Assembly: GCF_004295345.1 (NCBI RefSeq)
Contig: NZ_CP036200.1
Span: 62,001 to 126,000, forward strand
Origin: Shewanella maritima
GTDB taxonomy: Bacteria; Pseudomonadota; Gammaproteobacteria; Enterobacterales; Shewanellaceae
Direction of reading: 5' to 3'
DNA length: 64,000 nt
Below, in pieces: positions 18,877 to 26,803 of the stretch; within the stretch, counting starts at the first letter, position 1; each line of letters begins with the position of its first letter. Made by a program: the position numbers and the translations under genes. The notes below the pieces were generated by a model. That model did not search any database. It was given only the letters and a program-made list of their open reading frames with translations, and was not told where the DNA came from.

Positions 18877-19749
18877 ATGAAAAAGGTCATTCCATTAACT
18901 ATCGCATTAGCGATGACCACAGTTGGGTGCGCTGCAACAGATACGGTAGTAAAACCAGACTTTCCTATGAAGCCACATAATGGCGTTAAAGTAGCGCCTG
19001 CTGAGTACAAAAAGTTCGACTCAATTTTGAGTGAGTCTAAACTGCAGATTTCAGAACCGAATGCAAAACCAGGCTCTAAGTATGAGCTTGCTAAAGACAG
19101 TAACTTCAGTGGTTTAGTCAATGAGCATTTTTATGTCGATCAGGGTTCTGAAGCACTTATTGTGAGTATGGAAGGCTACAAACTACGTAACGAATTGCGA
19201 GTTAAAAATAACTTCCCATCAAACCTAGCTGATACTTTCTATCAACTGTCAGCCGATGTCATGCCTATTGACCCTCGCGGTGCAATGGAAAACAGCCCTT
19301 CCAAAAATGATGCGATGACCTATCTACAAGTTCATAATAAAGGCATCGATGATGATGGAACTGGTTACATTCCCCATCCACTGCTGCGTATCGTCTATGA
19401 AAAAAGTCGTAAGGGTTATAACGACTATTACTGGGCAATCATTAAGAACAATGCAGTTAATTGCTCATCAAAAAGTGGCAACAAAGGCTCAGCTGAGTGT
19501 AAAAATGCCTACTTAAAGCTGCCGCTTACTGCCTATGATAGTGAGCAGCCAACCCACTTTGATATTATCGTCGGTGATCAGAAGTTGGTCGTTAAAGTGG
19601 ATGGTGTCACCAAAGTTAATCACGATATTAGTTATTGGAAACACCTATTAAGTTACTTCAAAGCCGGCGTGTATAACCAGTTTGAAAACGGTAAAGGCGA
19701 AGCACATTTCTACAATCTAGAATACAAGGTTAATAAAATTGCGCCCTAG
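18877..19749 (+). CDS. Alginate lyase lipoprotein, polysaccharide lyase family 7
   Basis: Predicted cell-surface or periplasmic lipoprotein that cleaves alginate by beta-elimination. The signal peptide ends in a lipobox with Cys18 (TTVGC). The three PL7 signatures are all present: RNELR (104-108), QVH (151-153) and YFKAGVYNQ (260-268). They supply the catalytic Arg, Gln, His and Tyr. QVH rather than QIH has been linked to polymannuronate preference in this family. The 290 residues hold one jelly-roll domain with no carbohydrate-binding module. It stands alone rather than in a PUL-like cluster; the next gene is apbE. Confidence 0.9.
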   Translation: MKKVIPLTIALAMTTVGCAATDTVVKPDFPMKPHNGVKVAPAEYKKFDSILSESKLQISEPNAKPGSKYELAKDSNFSGLVNEHFYVDQGSEALIVSMEGYKLRNELRVKNNFPSNLADTFYQLSADVMPIDPRGAMENSPSKNDAMTYLQVHNKGIDDDGTGYIPHPLLRIVYEKSRKGYNDYYWAIIKNNAVNCSSKSGNKGSAECKNAYLKLPLTAYDSEQPTHFDIIVGDQKLVVKVDGVTKVNHDISYWKHLLSYFKAGVYNQFENGKGEAHFYNLEYKVNKIAP

Positions 19750-19787
19750 TGTGGCAGCTCTATTAGCCCACTAATTCTATGTACGTG

Positions 19788-19826
19788 AGACCGTTGCCTA
19801 AAACTATGTTTTGGCAATGGTCTTTA
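19788..19826 (+). terminator. Possible terminator after alginate lyase gene
   Basis: An 11-bp stem with one G-U pair (AGACCGTTGCC / GGCAATGGTCT) and a 14-base loop is followed by only a short T run. Confidence 0.45.
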
Positions 19827-19998
19827 ATCATCTTCGTCCTGAGCACTTTGCAATTAACACCTAGTAGAAGATAGTAAGTGCTAAGTGTTGTGCCGAGTAT
19901 CGAGTGTAAAATGCTAGGTTAATAGTTAACATTTCCCCTTACGCACTAGACAATAATTCCTTAAACTGACAGCACTATAATTCAAACAAATTCTTATT

Positions 19999-21039
19999 AT
20001 GCGTTCAGCTGTCATCACTACATGTTCAAAACTACGCCATAGAAAGTTTATCGCCAACAAACTGATTGTTATGCCACTCATGCTGCTTTGCACTAATGTT
20101 CAAGCTAAATGGTATCAACATAGTTTCGATGTTATGGGCACTCGCGCTCACGTAGAGTTTTATCTCGATTCTGAGAAACTTAAACTTGAGGAAGAAGAGC
20201 AAACGAGTAAACAGCTTATCGCAGAGGTCAAAGCAGAGCTTAATCGCATCGAACAATCCATGAGCCCGTATATAGCAAGCAGTGAACTTTCTATGGTGAA
20301 CCAGAAAGCAGCCCAAAAAACCGTCAAAGTCAGTGAAGAGTTATTTAAGCTGTTAAAACAAGCTCAGCAAATCGCCAACCTTACCCAAGGGGCGTTTGAT
20401 ATTACCTATGCATCAGTTGGTTATCACTATGATTATCGCGCCAAGCAAAAGCCAAATGAAAATACTATCCAAACCTCACTCGATGCGATTAACTACCGAG
20501 CTGTGAAATTAGACGACAATTCGACTACCGTCACGTTTAGTCACCCAAAAACAAAGATTGATCTGGGCGGCATAGCTAAGGGGCATGCAATCAAGCAAGC
20601 GATTAACTTGCTAAAAGATGCCGGAGTAGAACACGCGTTAGTCAGCGCGGGAGGTGATACTTTGTTACTTGGCGATCGAGTAGGAAGACCTTGGCTGATT
20701 GGTATCAAACACCCTAGAGCTGAAGACAAAACAGCAGTAAGGTTGCCGTTAGAAAACGAAGCAATCTCAACATCGGGGGATTATGAGCGCTATTTTATTG
20801 AAGATGGTCAACGCTACCACCACATCATTAACCCACAAACAGGCGACTCAGCACGAAAAGTCGTTAGCGTATCGGTAATTGGGCCCGACGCCACCTATAC
20901 CGATGCTCTTTCAACCGCCGTGTTTGTACTTGGTTTACAAGATGGAATGAACCTAGTTAACCGCTTAAAAGACTTTGAAGCTGTGATTATCGATAACCAG
21001 CAAACAATGCATTTTTCAACAGGTCTGCAGACAAATTAA
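19999..21039 (+). CDS. apbE: FAD:protein FMN transferase (ApbE)
   Basis: Periplasmic flavin transferase that attaches FMN covalently to Thr/Ser of exported redox proteins, using FAD and Mg2+. The 346-residue protein has an N-terminal signal segment (VMPLMLLCTNVQA) and FDVMGTRAHVEFY at the start of the domain. The DLGGIAKGHAI motif, the ISTSGDYERYF segment and HHIINPQTG near the C-terminus are all ApbE landmarks. No ribosome-binding site is obvious before ATG 19999. No FMN_bind or Nqr/Rnf target gene lies next to it, but DUF3570/DUF4266/TlpA genes that often accompany apbE lie about 11 kb downstream. Confidence 0.94.
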   Translation: MRSAVITTCSKLRHRKFIANKLIVMPLMLLCTNVQAKWYQHSFDVMGTRAHVEFYLDSEKLKLEEEEQTSKQLIAEVKAELNRIEQSMSPYIASSELSMVNQKAAQKTVKVSEELFKLLKQAQQIANLTQGAFDITYASVGYHYDYRAKQKPNENTIQTSLDAINYRAVKLDDNSTTVTFSHPKTKIDLGGIAKGHAIKQAINLLKDAGVEHALVSAGGDTLLLGDRVGRPWLIGIKHPRAEDKTAVRLPLENEAISTSGDYERYFIEDGQRYHHIINPQTGDSARKVVSVSVIGPDATYTDALSTAVFVLGLQDGMNLVNRLKDFEAVIIDNQQTMHFSTGLQTN

Positions 21040-21140
21040 ACATTGTATAGCTGGTTAATTCCATATTACGACAACAAGAATACGTGCTGCTGTGTTTATC
21101 AGGCATTTAGTCTCAGTGCATCGTCGATAATGATTTACAC

Positions 21141-21165
21141 ATGGAGTTAACCTAGTTAACTCCAT
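21141..21165. repeat. Perfect inverted repeat between apbE and the DUF1501-like gene
   Basis: ATGGAGTTAAC / GTTAACTCCAT, 11 bp with a 3-base loop, lies between convergent genes. There is no T tract on either strand, so it is either a weak terminator or an RNA-stabilising hairpin. Confidence 0.5.
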
Positions 21166-21177
21166 TAATATATAAAT

Positions 21178-22755
21178 CTACACTATTGGTTGGAAAGCCG
21201 TTAATGCATCTAACATCGCATTGGGTCCTAACCCTTGCCTTGGTGCTACTTGATTAAACATGCCCTGCTCACCATGGAGCGCCATATAGTTAAGTAGCAC
21301 TGTATCAACCAACAAGTTCACGTTATTTGCAGACGGCGCCGAAGCCGTATCGACTGATGCATCGTCACGCATAAAACCAATTTGTTGATGACGCGCCATT
21401 TCTTCTTCGCTGCCGCCCATAAGTTGCGGCTTACCATTTGGATTAAATACTAAGAAGAAAGCTGCGCCCGTCGATGAATTATCACCTGTCCACTCACCTT
21501 TACCGCGACCATTTTCAGAGTCGTCGATTCGGCCATTACTGGCTACTGACCCATCACTGAACACATAAAGCATAAGCGGCATATTGCGACGAGCTGCGTA
21601 TTCAAGACATGCTCCCATACAGCGACCAGCGCGTAGATCCCTTAGCTCACCTGTGCCACGCTCGCCAGTGTGGTAATCAAAGCCGCCCATTGTGACCGTG
21701 CCTGCCCCCGAGTATCCGTTAACCACAAGTTTCATGATTGAAGCTGTTTTTTGAAACTCAGATTCACCATCAAACTCGTTAATGGAGAAAATGCCGGCTG
21801 GTCCTACAATATCAGGGTCAAGCACAGGGTTAAGCGTTGATGGATCGCCAAACCTGTCAGCTAAATCGGCGCTCTTCACATAACCACAATTAACCAGGTC
21901 TTTGATGACATCTTCTCGGGTTACTTGAGTATTCACACTCGCCATTTTTTGCGCACTGATCCGCTGAATACTTTCCATAACAGTGACGGCATCAGATTGC
22001 GATAACAGCCCAAATAAATCACCTACATCCACCAAACCTGTTACATCTGTTGGTCGGTCAATTTTGGTTGGCCTCTTACTTAAATCGATGAAATTGGCAG
22101 CTGGCATCGAATTACCACCAGAATCAGTATTGCGCGAACCAATCAAGGGCATTAATGAACCATCGGCTCCAGCTGCAGCAATCGCGTACATGGGATTGTG
22201 GGGGTTGTTGCCAGTATCATTGTCTGAGCGACACGGTATTACTGCACCATTAATCTTAGCTGCCGTGTCGGCTGACACTTTTTCTAATATGCCTCGCAAA
22301 AAGCCTGAATCTGAGTGAAAGGCTAAACCAAGGTCGGTATTAACTAAATCTGATGCACCTGTGTTCGGATCCATAACCGAAGGCACCATATCGCCAGGTA
22401 GCCCGAGCTTGTTATAACCTGCGGTCGACAAAAAGTCCTGCTGACCGCCAGCTCCCCCGACTAGCACGTTGGAACCGGCGATGTTTGCACCGCCTGCTAA
22501 GTCAAAGCTGATAAACGGAATTTTGCCTGCACCTTGTACATTTATGCCACAGGTATTGCGTAGCGCTTCAAGATCAGGCGATAACGCTGCTTGCGCCTGA
22601 TTAACATCAGCAAACAAACTAAACAGCGAAAGGCCTGCAACGGCCTGCCCACCTTTTACTAAGCCGGTTGCAATAAAGTCTCGGCGACTAATTGGACGGC
22701 GGTGATCGGCAAATAGCAACGGCTCATTAACGCCTTTGGTCCTTGGTTTACTCAT
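21178..22755 (-). CDS. Tat-exported DUF1501-like protein
   Basis: The 525-residue protein begins with a twin-arginine signal (SRRDFIATG at residues 23-31) followed by a hydrophobic stretch ending near NQAQA, so it should be exported folded. The body resembles the DUF1501 group, related to the alkaline-phosphatase/sulfatase fold. Visible segments include FISFDLAGGANIAGSN near 80-95, a GGFDYHTGERGTGE block, and LYVFSDGSVASNG. Enzymatic function is unknown. It is the last gene of a leftward three-gene operon behind two CxxCH-containing proteins, a combination best known from planctomycetes (DUF1501 beside cytochrome-like proteins). Confidence 0.75.
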   Translation of the reverse strand: MSKPRTKGVNEPLLFADHRRPISRRDFIATGLVKGGQAVAGLSLFSLFADVNQAQAALSPDLEALRNTCGINVQGAGKIPFISFDLAGGANIAGSNVLVGGAGGQQDFLSTAGYNKLGLPGDMVPSVMDPNTGASDLVNTDLGLAFHSDSGFLRGILEKVSADTAAKINGAVIPCRSDNDTGNNPHNPMYAIAAAGADGSLMPLIGSRNTDSGGNSMPAANFIDLSKRPTKIDRPTDVTGLVDVGDLFGLLSQSDAVTVMESIQRISAQKMASVNTQVTREDVIKDLVNCGYVKSADLADRFGDPSTLNPVLDPDIVGPAGIFSINEFDGESEFQKTASIMKLVVNGYSGAGTVTMGGFDYHTGERGTGELRDLRAGRCMGACLEYAARRNMPLMLYVFSDGSVASNGRIDDSENGRGKGEWTGDNSSTGAAFFLVFNPNGKPQLMGGSEEEMARHQQIGFMRDDASVDTASAPSANNVNLLVDTVLLNYMALHGEQGMFNQVAPRQGLGPNAMLDALTAFQPIV

Positions 22756-22851
22756 AATGATGTCCTTTCAAATTGCTATTGTGTAAAACGCCTACCAAGT
22801 TGAAGTTTTTACTTTGTTTGATACTTATCTTCATACTCTTAACCGCGCCTC

Positions 22852-25287
22852 CTACTGCACAAGCATGACTGCGCTAGCAAGCACAGCAGTGCAGCTTGCT
22901 TTTGCAATAGTGCGAGTACGCTGCGCATCACAATTTGTTGAGCACTGCGATAGCTTATCGACTAGGTCACTTAGCTCATCGCTCACATCAAGGGCTTGTG
23001 GCTGCGTTGATAAACTCAGTGGCATCATACGATTGACAATTGGGTCAATCATATCGGCGCGATTAGCTTGACTCAGTGCAACCGCGGGCGGTTGATTAAA
23101 ATCAATATTTGGCATCCAGGCATCGCGGATACTGACATCTTCAATCGCTTGATCACAGTATGCGATAGCTAGTTGGGTTACGCCCATCTGCTGAGCTGAA
23201 ATGAAGGTGTCAATATTTTCAATGCTAGGTAGCTGGCGTTTCACCAACTGGTAGGTATCGAACACCTTTATATTTGCAGGGCTAACGCCGGTTAAACTAC
23301 TCATAGAATGGTTTATTTCGGCAAAGTTGCGAATACCGATATGGGCGGTTTCTGTCGTTGCGGGTAGCTCTTCTGGTGTGACAATCACCCCAGGCACACG
23401 CACATTGGTGTGCTCACCTAACTTATCGAAGGTTAAGAAAAACTCATCAAGGCTTGGGCCTTTTTCTAAACCTATAATCGTGCCCAATGGTGAAATAGGA
23501 TGCGGTTCACCAAGAGCCTGACCTGCTGAGATATTTCGAGTCAGATTTGCATAAGATTGCCCTTGAGCACTCTCTTTACCATTCATACCAATGCGGATGC
23601 CGTTTACCTCAAAACCTTCGGCAACGCTATCGCCATTGATATTGACAATGGATGCGCCGTTAAATAGATAACTAAAGTTATCAAACTGACTCACCTCGAA
23701 CATCACGTATGTTTCGGCTAAGTCAATCAAATGGCTAATTGAGAACAGCAAGAAGAACTTCTCACCAACACCGACATCATAGTTCTGCGCGATTTGCTCA
23801 GCTTCTAGCTCACGATTAAATAATGCGAGTAAACGGATGTCACCTTGCCACACATGCTGATTTGATGCTTCTCGCCCAAGAATGAGTGCAAAGCTATCGT
23901 CCCAGCTTGCTAGCGGTGCAATATCCTCATCGACTATGTCGATCAAACGACCATTAACATAAATTTTGCGACCAGTTTGCGCATTGTAGGTTACAACAAC
24001 ATGTTGCAGTGTTGCCTGTAGCACTTCTCTGGCATCAGGCGTGCTCAGCGCAGGATCGCCATTGGCGTTAGACGCTGCTGTTCGCAGCATAAAGTCATAA
24101 TTGTACTGAGTCTGTCCTAGAGTAAAGTTACGATCGTTGTCGCCGGCTGAATAAGACACAATGCGTGCAGGCCCTTCTTGCACCACATTGTTGGGTGTTA
24201 CCCAGGCTTCAATGGTAAATTCATTGGTGGCGGTGATTAAGTCATGAAACTTCTTACTCGATGCAGTACTGGCCTGCGCTTTAGCATTACGGAAAGTTAT
24301 GCCCCAACTGCCAAGCCAGTCATAATCGCCTTGTAAGGTTAAGTTTGCCGCAGGTGTAATGCCAGATGTGTCATAGGCAATGTTACCTTCGCCGGCTTTA
24401 AACTGATAAAGCGCAATCATGTCATTTTCAAATCGCCCGCCACTTGATGCTGTAATACCATCAACAAGGCGTAGAGACTTAGACACCACCATATCTGGAT
24501 CGATCGCATCGACCTCAATTGCATCACTCATCGCGTTCACTGCAACTAGCATTTCTGCACTGTTCGCCTGACAATCGCTCCAACAATTATGGAACTCGCT
24601 ACCTAGCCTGACCACAAGACGGGACTGACTTGGTTCACCGAGATTAATCACCGTTTTGGCCGCTTCATAGGCTGAAGTTAAATCATTGCTGGCAAAAAAT
24701 GGCGATTGGGCAAAGTCAGCGGATTCATCATGACACTGCACACAGTATTGATTCACTATCGGATAAACATGTTGGCTAAACAACGTAGCATCTTCAGGAA
24801 AGTTTTTACTTGAGCCCGGGTCACGAATAACTGGTGCGGTTAATTCAATTGTATTGGCTGTTGATACGCGATCATCTGACCAAAGTTTAATCCATTGCGC
24901 CATGGTTTCACCGCAGGCAACATCACTTGCTAGCCAGCAGTTATGTCCGCCAGCTACCTTTTCAACGAGACGAGAATCTGCCGGAGTTGCAAGATCGACA
25001 AGCGGGTTTGTCGCAGCATAGGCATCATTTACGTCATTACGACTAGCAAAATACGGTGCTTGCAAACCTTCGGTATGGCAGGCGCCACATTTATCTTGAG
25101 TCGAAATATTATCCCACAAGGCGACTTTATACTTTTGAATGTCTTCAGTTGCTGGTGGCGGACCACTATAAACATCTGAGGTTGGGTCTTGCTGCTGAGG
25201 TGGATTTTGCTCTACCTCACTGCCGCCACATCCATATAGGGCAATCAACAATGCGGTAAGGGAAAGCGTATTCATGGATTTCATCAT
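22852..25287 (-). CDS. LamG-domain lipoprotein with two CxxCH haem motifs
   Basis: An 811-residue predicted lipoprotein (lipobox LYGC, Cys20). Residues about 60-255 hold two copies of a unit starting with CxxCH (67-71 and 182-186), continuing with a FAS-x-N/D block and SRLV, and ending in HNCW. This points to duplicated c-type cytochrome-like modules. About 285-510 is a LamG/concanavalin-like domain (FTIEAWVTPNNV, KIYVNGRLID). The C-terminal 300 residues are not recognisable. It probably acts in the periplasm or at the cell surface, binding a polymer or protein while carrying haem. The start codon directly abuts the end of the upstream gene of the operon. Confidence 0.8.
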   Translation of the reverse strand: MMKSMNTLSLTALLIALYGCGGSEVEQNPPQQQDPTSDVYSGPPPATEDIQKYKVALWDNISTQDKCGACHTEGLQAPYFASRNDVNDAYAATNPLVDLATPADSRLVEKVAGGHNCWLASDVACGETMAQWIKLWSDDRVSTANTIELTAPVIRDPGSSKNFPEDATLFSQHVYPIVNQYCVQCHDESADFAQSPFFASNDLTSAYEAAKTVINLGEPSQSRLVVRLGSEFHNCWSDCQANSAEMLVAVNAMSDAIEVDAIDPDMVVSKSLRLVDGITASSGGRFENDMIALYQFKAGEGNIAYDTSGITPAANLTLQGDYDWLGSWGITFRNAKAQASTASSKKFHDLITATNEFTIEAWVTPNNVVQEGPARIVSYSAGDNDRNFTLGQTQYNYDFMLRTAASNANGDPALSTPDAREVLQATLQHVVVTYNAQTGRKIYVNGRLIDIVDEDIAPLASWDDSFALILGREASNQHVWQGDIRLLALFNRELEAEQIAQNYDVGVGEKFFLLFSISHLIDLAETYVMFEVSQFDNFSYLFNGASIVNINGDSVAEGFEVNGIRIGMNGKESAQGQSYANLTRNISAGQALGEPHPISPLGTIIGLEKGPSLDEFFLTFDKLGEHTNVRVPGVIVTPEELPATTETAHIGIRNFAEINHSMSSLTGVSPANIKVFDTYQLVKRQLPSIENIDTFISAQQMGVTQLAIAYCDQAIEDVSIRDAWMPNIDFNQPPAVALSQANRADMIDPIVNRMMPLSLSTQPQALDVSDELSDLVDKLSQCSTNCDAQRTRTIAKASCTAVLASAVMLVQ

Positions 25288-26541
25288 TTACTCTCCCATA
25301 CAGTAGTTGCCAACTTCAGCAAAGGTGCGCTTTAGTTGAAAACCATTTTGCTTAAACGAATCCGTGCTTGCGCTTATCTGCGCTAAGTCGGCATTAGATT
25401 CTGCATCGCGCAGACAAACCGCTTTAAATACTTTTTTAACCTGGCATTGTGCGAAGGCTTCACTGTTTGCTAGCTCTTGCCCCAAAGATTTCGCGCCATA
25501 GCCTTTGCCCGGCAACGAATCACTCCAACCTAAATGTTGATTGATACCGCTTCGCCAATAGTTCTGCCATTCATCATCTGGCGTGGCAAAGCCATATGGG
25601 AAAGTCGTGGAGTTAATATGATATTTAGCTTGAACACGCGTCCCCGTCTCAGGGTCAATTTGGCCAGCGCGGTTATATACTACTGCGCCGCTTTCACCTT
25701 GTGGGTCATTGTCTAAATCAAACTCATAGTTGTAATAAGCAAACGCCTGCGCGAGCGGATCCATGCCAGTATGGCAGGCAGAACAATTGTTAATAAATAA
25801 CCGGCTATCGCCACCTGGGCTGCGGCTAACGTCTTGACGGATCCTATCAGTAGGCAAGCTGTTGTCTTTTAGCGGCTCTAAGTCAGTGCATAAGTGGTTC
25901 ATCAAGGTAAAGCGCAACATGGCACGATTGGTTCCAAGATAAAAGAATGCCTTAGCTGCAGCCCTTGTAGTAAGTACACCTGCTGTTGCGTCTGCTGGAA
26001 CATTTGAAACAGACGATTGACTGGTTGCCACTAGATGTTGCTGCAAATCGATAAATCCATCTTCTAGCGCCTGATAATGAGCATTGTTGTTAGTGTTATA
26101 AGCAGGCAGATTAAGCGTATCGTCACCAACATAAACAGTATCGGCCTGCAAAATTTGCCGAAAATCAACATCGTCACGCACCATACCAATCACTGTCGCG
26201 GAATAGTCATTGAGTGGCTCAAAACTATCTTGATCGATATTAGTCCAGGGCGTTGCAAACAGTTTTAAGGTACTGGAATAAAAAGCGGGTGAAGACATCG
26301 CCATGTAGGCAGCTTCAATTGGCTTGTTGTCGTCGATTAACTGAGCCATATCCAAAATTATTTGCTCAGATGGCGGTACGCCAGCTAAGCGATCATGTAA
26401 TCTTTTAGCTTGTTCAAGACTGCCAGCGGTCAAATTCGCACTGTAGCCCATAGACAAAACGATCAAACTCGTGCAAAAAATTGACGCTTTCTTATGATCA
26501 TTTTTACCGAACCATTTAAACGTTGTTTTAAATGGAATCAT
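25288..26541 (-). CDS. Exported DUF1588-like protein with one CxxCH motif
   Basis: First gene of the leftward operon. I chose ATG 26541 (417 residues), with AAGGAA 7 bases upstream, over a frame opening 66 bases earlier. A signal peptide follows (FCTSLIVLSMGYSANLTAG). A central region (VLTTRAAAKAFFYLGTNRA, then HLCTDLEP) and the haem-type motif CSACHTGMDP, at about residues 253-262, resemble the DUF1588/DUF1592 cytochrome-associated domains of planctomycetes and myxobacteria. Predicted function is periplasmic redox or binding; substrate unknown. The stop abuts the LamG gene start. Confidence 0.72.
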   Translation of the reverse strand: MIPFKTTFKWFGKNDHKKASIFCTSLIVLSMGYSANLTAGSLEQAKRLHDRLAGVPPSEQIILDMAQLIDDNKPIEAAYMAMSSPAFYSSTLKLFATPWTNIDQDSFEPLNDYSATVIGMVRDDVDFRQILQADTVYVGDDTLNLPAYNTNNNAHYQALEDGFIDLQQHLVATSQSSVSNVPADATAGVLTTRAAAKAFFYLGTNRAMLRFTLMNHLCTDLEPLKDNSLPTDRIRQDVSRSPGGDSRLFINNCSACHTGMDPLAQAFAYYNYEFDLDNDPQGESGAVVYNRAGQIDPETGTRVQAKYHINSTTFPYGFATPDDEWQNYWRSGINQHLGWSDSLPGKGYGAKSLGQELANSEAFAQCQVKKVFKAVCLRDAESNADLAQISASTDSFKQNGFQLKRTFAEVGNYCMGE

Positions 26542-26597
26542 TTTGCGTTCCTTGTTGATTCTTTGTGTATTTGTGTCCATACACACTTCCCAGATAC

Positions 26598-26626
26598 TTA
26601 TTTTCATTTGTTTACAAATTAATCAA
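26598..26626 (-). promoter_or_regulatory. Candidate leftward operon promoter with operator in the spacer
   Basis: On the minus strand a TTGATT -35 (26621-26626) and an AAATAA -10-like hexamer (26598-26603) are 17 bases apart. The spacer contains the palindrome ATTTGTTTACAAAT (26606-26619), a classic repressor position. The -10 is poor, so this is tentative. Confidence 0.35.
26606..26619. promoter_or_regulatory. Palindrome 1 in the divergent promoter region
   Basis: ATTTGT-TT-ACAAAT is a perfect 6-bp-arm palindrome. It closely matches palindrome 2, centred 72 bases away, and is a candidate operator for a shared regulator. Confidence 0.5.
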
Positions 26627-26678
26627 AACGACAAATTGTTGACGTAGAATTTAGCTAATTTGTTGATGTTAAATTCAT

Positions 26679-26690
26679 TTTGTTAACAAA
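26679..26690. promoter_or_regulatory. Palindrome 2 in the divergent promoter region
   Basis: TTTGTTAACAAA is a perfect 12-base palindrome lying 18 bases before the rightward -35. A half-like TTTGTTGA also occurs at about 26659. The regulator is unknown. Confidence 0.5.
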
Positions 26691-26708
26691 TATATTTTTA
26701 AAAAAGTA

Positions 26709-26737
26709 TTGAAACACTGGGGCTAGACGGCAATAAT
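26709..26737 (+). promoter_or_regulatory. Likely promoter of the rightward 15-gene operon
   Basis: TTGAAA (26709-26714) and AATAAT (26732-26737) are separated by 17 bases, giving a leader of about 60 bases before the first ATG at 26804. Confidence 0.55.
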
Positions 26738-26803
26738 GTCAAGAATTATTACAAGGTTTAAACCTAAATTTAACACATTAGATTTAGGATCAAGGAACGA
26801 TAG

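Noticed and set aside
18843..19121. Minus-strand frame across the alginate lyase start
   Set aside because: Overlaps the signal peptide and lipobox region of a well-supported gene and has no recognisable protein features.
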